From positions 7,041,244-7,105,243 of the forward strand of contig NW_004454163.1 in the NCBI RefSeq assembly GCF_000283155.1: 64,000 nucleotides of DNA, written 5' to 3'. A program made the translations under genes and the position numbers. Positions 55,258 to 64,000 of the stretch are shown here, piece after piece. The notes beneath the pieces were generated by a model. The model saw only the letters and a list, made by a program, of their open reading frames with translations. It did not search any database and was not told where the DNA came from. Every line of letters begins with the position of its first letter. Positions within the stretch are counted from its first letter, which is position 1. The DNA is from Ceratotherium simum simum. Lineage: Eukaryota; Chordata; Mammalia; Perissodactyla; Rhinocerotidae.

Positions 55258-55865
55258 CATACACATATAGTTTAAAAATGTATATACAACTGTAGGAATG
55301 AAGAGGACCAAGGACCTGACTCTGAAAAAAGTCCATTTGAAAAATTCTGCAGGTTTCAGCTGAATGCAAATCCAACAGGAACTAAGGATGTGACTAGCCT
55401 GCTAAACAAGCTAATGACACTGCAGGCTCCACTACTATTATCAAGAGAGGAAACAGCCTCAATACTTTTTGGGTTAATCAGACCATGTTTAGACCATTGG
55501 TCCCACCTGCAAATCACAGTGGCTGTCACCAAGGTGACATCCAGCATGGTGGGGGATCTGGAAACCTCATCCTATAAGAAAAAATTGAGGCAATGGGGAG
55601 TACTTAGCCAAGAGAATACTTGGTGCCAGGGGTGCGATATGATAGAGTATCTAAAGTCTATCATGAGAATGACAGTAATTCAAACAATAAAACCAGGACA
55701 ATGGATGGAAGTTAAAGAGATGAATATTCCACCTCAATATAAGGATGAAATTTTTAGAAATCACGGATATTCACAAGGACACAGTTTTCCATGCTGCATA
55801 GGGAGTTCCTCAGAACTGTGCATTTCCAGTAACTAACTAGCTGTTGCAAAATGGTTCCTGCATTT
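55258..55865. other. Spacer without recognised gene
   Basis: A 148-codon plus ORF at 55390-55836 shows no recognisable domain; part may be an old repeat. Nothing else is supported. Confidence 0.35.
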
Positions 55866-55869
55866 AGCA

Positions 55870-56070
55870 GTTGGAAATGATAAGAGCTACTGTTATTATC
55901 TCTAATTCTTACAACAACTCTATAAGGTAAGGCCTGTTGTCCTCACCTTACAGTTGAGAAAACTGAAGCTCAAAGAGGTTATTTAGTAGGCCCAAGGTCA
56001 TATATCTAGTAATTAGTAACCAAGATTCAAATCCAGATTAGATTCTAAATTGCACATTCATTCCATTATG
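55870..56070 (+). mobile_element. MIR SINE fossil
   Basis: CTTACAACAACTCTATAAGGTAAG, CTTACAGTTGAGAAAACTGAAGCTC, CCCAAGGTCATATATCTAGTAA in MIR order. Confidence 0.85.
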
Positions 56071-56074
56071 TCAT

Positions 56075-56570
56075 GATGCTGATCTTCCAGTTCATTTTTT
56101 CCCATTTCCACTTGTCTACCCTATTTCCACCTGGTTGGTCAAAATTAAATGCAGAGTAGCAAATTCCCTCATTGTGTTATCTACCTCTGATTAAAGTTGC
56201 TTACATTTTTTTTTGAAAGAAATCATAGCACCCCTAGAAAGGAAAATGCAAATAAAAAAATATTCGTAAGAGTCAAATTTCTTAAATATAAAGACTATAT
56301 CTTAAATAGAAGATGAAATATATTCCTCAAAAACTGAAATGAACATAGGTCCAGATTGGCAATGGCCTGCACAGAGTGAAATGAACATGCACTCTGTCTT
56401 TCCTCTTTTCATAGTTACCTTTCAGGGCCCTGCTGCTGATTGCGTGGGGCTCTAACTCCTGACTGAGAGGAGATGCCAGGACTTGTGCCAATGTCACAGA
56501 ACTCACCAGGAACAGCACATCAAGGGGAACTTCCAGGTCTTCATGGGATGTGAGAATAAGAAGGTTCTTA
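56075..56570. other. AT-rich spacer
   Basis: Nothing recognised. Confidence 0.35.
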
Positions 56571-56574
56571 GTGA

Positions 56575-56720
56575 TCACACAGTCTCTTTCCTCCTTATTT
56601 TACAGGTGGAGAAACTGAGGTCCAGAGAGTTGGAGTGACTCTCCCAGGGCCCAGAATAAGTTGGTATCAGAATCTGGGACTAGAACCATGGGCTTCACAC
56701 TATACCAGTGGAAGCTATAT
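56575..56720 (+). mobile_element. MIR SINE fossil
   Basis: TATTTTACAGGTGGAGAAACTGAGGTCCAGAGAG and GGGACTAGAACCATGGGCTTC are MIR core blocks. Confidence 0.7.
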
Positions 56721-56869
56721 TAAAGCTGCAGGGGCCAGGTCCTCAACCCAGATTAGTGAAAATATATGGACATCTTTAATGCTCCACAGAATAATTTACT
56801 GTCCATACATGATTAAACAATCACACTACAATCACTTTTTTATCTTTATTTTTGTCAGTTTCTCTTTAT

Positions 56870-57640
56870 ATTTCTTTTTGTATTTATTTTTATAATGGCT
56901 TCATTAAAATATAATTTATATACCATACAATTCACTCAAAGTGTACATTTCAGTGGTTTTTAGTATATTCACAGAGTTGTACAACCATGACCAGAATCAA
57001 TTTTGAATATTTTTATCATCCCAAACCCCATAAACATTATCAGTCACTCTCCATTTCCCCTCAACCCCTCCAGCCCTAGGCAACAACCAATCTACTTTTT
57101 TGTCTCTACGGATTGCCTATTCTAGATATTTCATATAAATGGAATCATACAATACGTGGTCTTTTGTGACCAGCTTCTTTCACTTAGCATGACATTTTCA
57201 GGTTCATTGATGTTGTGGCATAGATCAGTATTACTGCCAAATAATATGTGATTATATGGATACACCACCTTTTGTTTATCTTTTCATCAGTTGATGGACA
57301 TTTGAGTTGTTTCCACTTTTTGGCTATTATGAATAATGCTGCTATAAATATTCATGTACAAATTTTTGTGTAGATATATGTTTTCATTTCTCTTGGATAT
57401 ATACCCAGGAGTAAAACTGCTAAGTCATATGATCTTTTTTGAGGAACTGCCAGACTGTTTTCCAAAGTGGCTGTACCATTTTACAGTCGCACCAAACAGT
57501 ATATGAAGGTTCCAAGTTCTCTACATCCTCACCAACACTTGTAATTGTCTTTTTGATTATAACTATCCTACTGGGTGTGATGTGGTATTTCATTGTGGTT
57601 TTGATTTGCATTTTCCAAATTTATCAGTTTTTTTATTTTT
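56870..57640 (-). mobile_element. L1 3' UTR and ORF2 end, antisense
   Basis: ACCATACAATTCACTCAAAGTG, CACTTAGCATGACATTTTCAGG and TTTTTGGCTATTATGAATAATGC are antisense L1 3' UTR. The minus ORF at 57420-57611 reads as the degraded ORF2 C-terminus (IKTTMKYHITPSRI, KMVQPLWKTVWQFLKK). Confidence 0.9.
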
Positions 57641-58400
57641 GTATTTTGAAACTGTACTTTTAGACATACAATGTTGTATGGTTTTTATATCTTCTTATTG
57701 GAATATAACTTTCAATATGAAATAATCCCTTTATCCCAAAACATGCTTTTTGCTTTAAATTCTATTTTGTCTGGTATTAATATTGCTATATGTATATTTG
57801 TTTTTGTTAACATTTTCCTGGCATATATTTTTCTGTCATTTTGTTTTAGAGAATCTCATCTAAAGCACAGAGCTGATTTATTTATTGTAACCACTCTGAA
57901 TTTTAATAGAATATAGTCCATTCATATTTATTGTGATTATTATTATTATTATTATTTTTTTGTGAGGAGATAAGCCCTGTGCTAACATCCGCCAATCCTC
58001 CTCCTTTTTTGCTGAGGAAGACGGCCCTGGGCTAACATCTGTGCCCATCTTCCTCCACTTTATATGGGACGCCGCCACAGCATGGCTTGCCAAGCAGTGC
58101 GTCGGTGCGCGCCCGGGATCCGAACCAGCGAACCCCGGGCCGCCGCAGCAGAGCGCGCGCACTTAACCGCTTGCGCCACCGGGCCGGCCCCTATTGTGAT
58201 TATTTAAAGGTTTACTTTATACTTTCAAATTCACTATGATTTTTTAGTATTTCTTTTTGTCTTTCCTGCTACTTGTAAGACTGATTGAATTTTGCTTACT
58301 TCATTTTGTTCTTTTAGTGGTTTTCTTTAAATACTTAAAATACATATTTAAACATATATTTGTTACTTAGTATCTTAACTTCTCCTCTGAAAAGGAAATG
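57641..58400 (-). mobile_element. L1 fragment, antisense, split by an ERE
   Basis: TGCTTTAAATTCTATTTTGTCTGGTATTAATAT, GAATATAGTCCATTCATATTTATTGTG and, after the ERE, TTTACTTTATACTTTC resemble an internal antisense L1 region. The junction with the preceding fragment indicates deletion or a separate insertion. Confidence 0.6.
57942..58191 (-). mobile_element. ERE SINE, antisense
   Basis: Complete copy ending GGGCCGGCCCC; its tail abuts an ATT microsatellite. A perfect 13-bp target duplication, TATTGTGATTATT, lies at 57929-57941 and 58192-58204. Confidence 0.95.
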
Positions 58401-58479
58401 AAACTAACAAGCTTCTCTTTCCCTCTTACTCATCCCTGTCACCTCCCATGTCACAATTATCAAGGATTTCAGTTCCAAT

Positions 58480-58685
58480 AATAAGAATACTGTTAATAAT
58501 AACAATAGCAACTAACTTCTATAGAGCAGCTTACTCTATTCCACAACTTGTCTTACATGACTTATAAGCATTAATTCATCTAATCTTACCAACATGTCTA
58601 CAAGGTATAGATAAGGTTATGTCGTCTGCCAAAGGTAACACAATGAATAACAGAGCTTATATTAACGTTATTCCTCAACATTTAT
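58480..58685 (+). mobile_element. MIR SINE fossil
   Basis: TTATAAGCATTAATTCATCTAATC, TACAAGGTATAGATAAGG and CAAAGGTAACACAATGAATAACAGAGC in MIR order. Confidence 0.65.
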
Positions 58686-58975
58686 TTAAACTTAACTCCA
58701 AGTTTCACTGGTTGCTTTGCTTGTATTGACTGGCTCTTTTGGATTTTTTTTTTTTTTTAATTACTTGCTTTACTGAAGAAAATCCTTGAGTATTTCTTTC
58801 TGAGATAGTTTAAGGCTATTTCTTATATGTTTAACTATGTCTTTATTTTTGCTCTCACACCTAAATCACTAGCTTGGCTGGATATGAAATTAGGTCTAAT
58901 ATAATTTTCCTTTCATAATTCAGTTTTATTGAGTTAAGCATCCAAGTTGCCTTTGGAAATCTTGATGCAATTCAG
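58686..58975. other. AT-rich spacer
   Basis: Probably old L1 as well; not assigned. Confidence 0.3.
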
Positions 58976-58979
58976 ATTC

Positions 58980-59850
58980 TCATTTCTTTGTAGATGTTCT
59001 GTTTCTCTCTTTCTGTCTCTCTCAGTTACATGTTATTCCATTGTACGGATGTACCATAGTTTATCCAAACAATCTCCTATATTTGGATGTTTAAGTTGTT
59101 TATAATCACAAACAATACTATAATATATAATATTTTACATACAAATTTTCAAAATATTTAAAGTGTACCTTGAGGGTAAATTTCCATGAGTGACTTCTGG
59201 ATCCAAAGGCAGACATGTGTTTTTTTGTGTGACATATCACAAAACTCCCCTCCACAAGGGTGTATCCATTTGCATTCACATCAGCAATGTATGAGAGTAC
59301 CTGTTTGTCCACATCTATACAAGCAGTGTGTTTTTATCTTTTTAAATTTTTGCCAATCTGATATGTGAGAAACAGTATCTCAGAGTAGTTTTGACTTGCA
59401 TTTCTCTAATTACGAGCAATTTTGAATATCTTTGTGTGTAAATGTCCATTTTTTAATCCATTTTTCTATTTAGTTCTTTAGTCACTTTCCCTCAATTAAC
59501 TGTTTATCTGTAATATATGTTGCAAATATTTTCTCCCACTTTGTCCTTCATCGTTTAATTTTGCTTACAGGTTTTTGTTTGTTTATATAACACAAAGGTT
59601 GTTCGGTTTTTTTAATATAGTTAAATTAATCAATCTTTTCTTTTATTGCACCTATATTTTGAGTGATAGTTAGAAAGCCTGTCCCTATATCCAGATTAGA
59701 GAGGACTGCATCCATACTTTCTTCTAATAAATGTATGACTTTGTTTTTATCTTTATATCTCTGATCCCTTTATAGCTTATTCGTATTCAAGAAGAGTTCA
59801 TTGAATACAGTATTCTCTGAGTTCCTGCATGTTTTAAACTATTTTCCTAT
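58980..59850 (-). mobile_element. Old L1 3' UTR and ORF2 end, antisense
   Basis: TTCCATTGTACGGATGTACCATAG, ATTTGCATTCACATCAGCAATGTATGAGAG, TTGCATTTCTCTAATTACGAGC and CTCCCACTTTGTCCTTCATCG are antisense L1 landmarks, more diverged than at 57 kb. Confidence 0.75.
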
Positions 59851-61600
59851 AGCCTTTATAGTTGAAGGACAGCTTAGCTGGATATAAAATTTTTGGTTCA
59901 CATTTTCTTGAGTTGCACACTTTGGTTCACACTTTCTTTGCCTTTCTTGTAAATGTTTTCTATTTTTGCCTTGCTTTGTATGTTGCTCTTGAGAAGTCTG
60001 ATGCTAGCCTAATTCTCTTGCCCTTGTAAGGTCATTTAGTCTTTTTGCCTGGAGGCCCTGAGGATTTTTCTTTTTTTTTTTAAATCTTTGAAGTCTAAAA
60101 GTTTCACTAAGATACTTCTTGGAATCAACCATCCTGGGTGAATTTTCCAAGGTACCTAATGGGACTTATCAATATGTAGATTCAGGCCTTTTTTATTTCT
60201 AAAATATTTTCCTAGATTATGGTTTTAAACATTAGTTCTATTCTATTGTTTGTTTTTCTGCTTCAGGGACTCTATGTTGAATTTGCTTTGCCTGTCTTCT
60301 ATTTCAACTATTTTCTTTATGATCCCTTTTACATCCTTCTGTATCTCACTTTCATTTTCTTGGTTGTTTTTCTGCCTTTCTTCAATGACTGTTATTAAAT
60401 GTTCATTAGAATCTATTCTCCCTTAGTCAACTTTCTTGTAAGTTAGTCTTCATTTCTGAAATGATTTTGTCTTTTTTTTCTATTTCCTTTCTGAGTCTAA
60501 GCAACTTTTATTTCATTTTTTTCTGGGTTTTGTCCATTTTTATTCCTTTTTTCTTAAGTAAAGGTAGTTTTGCATATCCTCAAATGTTTGAGGATATAAA
60601 TTCAGTTTGAAGTGTTCTGTCTCACTTTTCTTTTGCTTTGTGGCTGGTTTAGGAGGGAACTTTGACTCTCATTTTCTGTGTTCTTCTAGTAAAGCTTTAT
60701 ATCAATGTTGACTGCATTCATGTACTTAAGGGAAGGGGGGCAGGTTTCTCAAGACTCATATATCAAGAGCACCCTCTTCTGTCAGTGTAGTGAAGTGCAG
60801 TTTCTTTAATGGGTTGCTTTTTTGTGATGGAGTGGGAGATTGTTTTCCTTTGAGTTTTTATTCTCTTCTGTTCTGCAGGATTCTAAAACTCCTCCTCTTT
60901 CTTCTTTTTTCCCTTCATCACTCCGTTTACAAAGGCCACTACTCTTTCACCGTCTTCTTCCCCAGAAGCCTTTCCAAGACCACCACTTCAAAGTCCCTTC
61001 CTGTAGTCATTGCTCTGATTCAGAAGAACTTATTTTCAGTATTTTTGCACTTAGGATGGAATTTCTCCTTCTGGGGGTGATTTCAGCATGAGCTTAGCCT
61101 CTCCTGTTCTTCCACATAGCTCTTCCAAGTCCCTCCTCTCCCCTAAATGCTCTCCACAAAGGATTGCACTGGAAACTGGAAAGACAGCTCTGCTGGAATT
61201 TAGTGTTTATTTTTCTGCTGACAGGTTATTTGAAGTTTGTCATGTTTTTCTGTCTTCTAGTTTTACGTGGTCTTATTTGTTCTTCATATTGATCTGTATA
61301 CGTTTTGGAGGATGTGTGGAGCGATTAGGATTTATGCAGCTGCCATTTTCCTTGGGCTACCTGGAATTCTCAATATCATCTTTTAACTCCTTGAATATAT
61401 TAGGCATAGTTATTTTGAATCCCATATCTGATATCTCAATGATGTGACTCTCCTGTGGGCCTGTTTCTACTTTCTATTGCTTCTCTTATTTTTGGTCATA
61501 TGGTCTCAGTTCCTTGTGTCCTGGTACTTTTTTTAAGCACTAGACCTGGTATATGAAAAATCGTTGAGGTAATTTGAGGCCTGGATGTTGGTTTCTTCCT
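59851..61600 (-). mobile_element. Old L1M-type internal region, antisense
   Basis: AGAAGTCTGATGCTAGCC, TTTTTGCCTGGAGGCCCTGAGG, TTCACTAAGATACTTCTTGG, TAGTTATTTTGAATCCCATATCTGATATCTC and CCTGTGGGCCTGTTTCT follow old L1 regions read antisense. Long T-rich open frames are by-products. Confidence 0.55.
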
Positions 61601-62105
61601 CCACAGAGGATTTACTTTTGCTTTTGGTAGTCAGCTAGAGGCACTCTCAATCCAAGAGCATTTTAAACCAATAGGGATTAAGAAAATTTGAAAGGGCTTC
61701 AGTTCATATAGTGACTGATCTAATTCTGGTTCATTCTTACTCCTAGGATATAGCCCAAGCCAAGGCCTTGGAGTTTAGCAGGATCTCTCTCTGGTAGGAT
61801 CTGAACTCTCATTTTCATTCCTTCAAGTCAATGAGTCTACTGAACTCCAGCTTCTTAGTCTCTCAGCTACACTTTCAGAAACAGCAAACACCTTGAGTTT
61901 AAACTGACCCCAGGCTCACCTCTCTGGGCTTCTCTCTTCTCCCACATCTTGGCCCTGCAATTTCTCACTATCTTGGTAGTTCTCTGATGCCTTCAAATAT
62001 ATGTTTTTCTTTTTTGTCCAGTTCTTCCAGTTTTGCCTCAGTGGAAGGGTTTGGTCAATCAACCTACTCTGCCATTACTAAAATACTTTCCATGGACTAT
62101 TCCCT
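61601..62105. other. Spacer, possibly old LINE
   Basis: Nothing assigned with confidence. Confidence 0.3.
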
Positions 62106-62109
62106 GTTT

Positions 62110-62480
62110 CTTCAAGGGTCAAAGTAAGACAAACTTCCAGTTATAAGATAAACAAGTAATAGAGCTGTAATACACAGTACGATGACTGTAGTCAACACTG
62201 CTGTGTGTGATATATATGAAAGTTGTTAAGAGAGTAAATCCTAAGAGCCTCATTACAAGGAAAAATTTTTTTTTTCTTTTTTTGCTTTCTCTTTTTATTG
62301 TATCTATATGAGATGATAGATGCTAACTAAACTTATTGCAGTAATCATTTCACAATATATGTAAGTCAAACCATTATGCTTTATACCTTAAACTTATACA
62401 GTGATGTATTCCAATTATATCTCAATAAAACTGGAAAAAAATATATTAACAATTAAAAAAAAAGAATCAAAAGTAAAGCC
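62110..62480 (+). mobile_element. L1 3' end with poly-A
   Basis: TACACAGTACGATGACTGTAGTCAACACTGC, AGTAAATCCTAAGAGCCTCATTACAAGGAAAAA, ATGCTAACTAAACTTATTGCAGTAATCATTTC and TATATCTCAATAAAACTGG end in an A-rich tail. Confidence 0.85.
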
Positions 62481-62643
62481 CTTTAGTGAATTTCTCTCTC
62501 CTGCCTGCTCACTCTTCTCTCGCAAGTGAACATAGGACATCAAGAAATTAAGACACTATTCCCAACTATATCTGAACATTACCCTTATCCTTCCTCAGTC
62601 AGTGGACATGGCTCCTCTTCAAAATAACAAAAGAAAACATAAT
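62481..62643. other. Short spacer
   Basis: Nothing recognised. Confidence 0.4.
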
Positions 62644-62646
62644 GAT

Positions 62647-63090
62647 TGCATTAGTTTCCTGAAGCTGCTGTAACAAATTACCACAAACTGGGTGGCTTAA
62701 AACAACAGAAATTTATTCTCTCACAGATCTGGAGGTAGGAAGTCCAAAATCAAGGTGCTGGCAGGGCCATGCTCTCTCAAAGGTTCTAGCAGAGAATGTG
62801 TCCTTGTGTCTTTCATCTTCTGGTGGCTCCTGGCTTGTGGCCACATCAGTCCAATCTCTGCCTTCTTCACATGACCTTTTTCCCTGTGTCTCTACGTCTG
62901 TGTCTCAAATATCCCTCTCCTTTCTCTTCTGAGGACACTGGTCATTGGATTTGGAGTCCACCCTAAAGTTGGGATGATCTCATCCCAAGATCCTTAACTT
63001 AATAACATTTGCAAAAACCTTGTTTCCAAATAAGGTCACATTCGCAGGTACTGGGAGTTAGGACTTATACATATCTTTTTGGGGGACACA
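62647..63090 (-). mobile_element. MLT1-type MaLR LTR, antisense, near full length
   Basis: GCATTAGTTTCCTGAAGCTGCTGTAACAAATTACC, CTGGGTGGCTTAAAACAACAG, TTTCCAAATAAGGTCACATTCGCAGG and TCTTTTTGGGGGACACA span the whole LTR from end to end. Confidence 0.9.
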
Positions 63091-63094
63091 CTCA

Positions 63095-63345
63095 CTATAT
63101 GCCAGCAACTGTGCTGAACCATTTACATAGATTAGTCCATTTAGCACTCACAACAACACCATGAATAGATACTATTATTTTACCCATTTACAAATGAGGA
63201 AACTGAAGTTAAGCTAAAGCCTGAGTAACTAGCTCGAGATTTCACTTCTAGTAGTTTAAAGATTTGGAATTCAGATGCAGGCAGGCTGACTCCAGAGCCA
63301 TCACCCTAAATCATGACATTGTACCACATCCTTTGGGCATCAGAC
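63095..63345 (+). mobile_element. MIR SINE fossil
   Basis: TATATGCCAGCAACTGTGCTGAACC, TTTTACCCATTTACAAATGAGGAAACTGAAG and CAGGCAGGCTGACTCCAGAGCC in MIR order. Confidence 0.88.
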
Positions 63346-64000
63346 TTTGTGGAACTGCTACATCCAAGGGGAAAAGACAGGGAACAGCCAGGTCTCATTT
63401 TGGAAACCATCGACAAGAGAGTGTAAAAGGGGCAAGAGCTGGGGAACCTCTTCCCCACTCCTCCTCCACTTCCTCCATTCTTATTCCAGACATTTTATGA
63501 CTATTATTGGTCTCCAGGTCCCAAGCAAGGTGTGCTGTCAACTTTTGGGGCCCACACATATTTTAGTTAGGCATGTTTTTATTGTGAAGAACAGAGACCT
63601 ATACAATATTGATCTGTCAAAGGGTCTGCTACTCTTAGGGTATGGCTGGCACATAAGGGAAAACAGTGATCATACGGGAACTTAAGAGCAAATCCTGTGG
63701 TGCAGCCGGGCCTCTCGGGAATTGGAGGTGGGGAGCCATCAGGTCCTGAGGCAGCTGAGGAGCTGGTTATTCTCCAGCTCCCTCGTGAGCCACATTGCCT
63801 CTGTCTCCTATTTGCTCCATTCATTACGAACCACCTGCCCCTGCTTCCTCATGGTTTAACTCCCTCTTTGGCTTATGCATTGCAGCTTGCCATGGCCTTG
63901 CCTCCTCCTTGGCTCACTGCCCTATTCCCTCATCTTTCTTAGTTAAGATTGCTGGGAAAGAGAGTCTGCGTGGTCCAGTTCCTCTCCCTATGTCATATCA
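63346..64000. other. Spacer at the right edge
   Basis: Mixed composition; overlapping ORFs of 78-112 codons have no family resemblance. Confidence 0.4.

Noticed and set aside
57420..57611. Small minus-strand gene with WKTVWQFLKK motif
   Set aside because: It is the degraded C-terminus of L1 ORF2.

Overview
The window is mammalian nuclear DNA with no complete protein-coding gene that I can support. It carries 18 copies of a tRNA-derived SINE of the equine repetitive element (ERE) type, many flanked by clean target-site duplications. This points to a perissodactyl, most likely Equus, although rhinoceros or tapir cannot be excluded without a search. The rest is a typical mammalian interspersed-repeat landscape: L1 pieces of several ages, MIR and L2 fossils, MaLR and other ERV LTRs, Tigger-type DNA transposons, microsatellites and AT-rich spacers.

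Layout. At 0-5.2 kb there is the 5' end of an antisense L1, then a nest of LTRs (two copies of one family, a copy of a second family and a clean solo LTR) studded with five EREs. At 5.2-20 kb lie MIR, L2, MaLR and L1 fragments and eight more EREs, separated by AT-rich spacers. At 20.3-22.6 kb there is a compact unit: a CpG-rich TATA promoter with CRE and CCAAT boxes, an ORF series with plausible splice sites, a 60-bp minisatellite and an AATAAA signal. This is the best candidate for something undescribed. At 22.6-25.2 kb there is a GC-rich spacer, an antisense L1 and a second array of the same minisatellite. At 25.4-26.8 kb a broken class I endogenous retrovirus retains an env transmembrane fragment split by an ERE and a 3' LTR. 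At 28.1-29.0 kb there is a CpG island without an assignable gene. At 29-44.5 kb there are old repeats, a nested MaLR/LTR insertion, a MER2-like MITE inside an L1, and two simple tandem duplications. At 44.5-56.7 kb there are L1 fragments, an inverted pair of related LTRs, a second MER2-like MITE, another LTR, MIRs and long non-repeat spacers. At 56.9-63.3 kb the DNA is almost entirely L1-derived, mostly antisense, and ends with an L1 3' end, an MLT1 LTR and a MIR.

The elements do not form an operon or pathway. Their relationships are of insertion order: EREs interrupt LTRs, L1s, MIR and env; LTRs interrupt MaLR and L1; the MITE interrupts L1. Possible functional DNA is limited to the 20.5-kb promoter unit, the 28-kb CpG island and a few repeat-free, CpG-retaining or regulatory-looking stretches. 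Family names are from recognition by eye and have not been checked against a repeat library.
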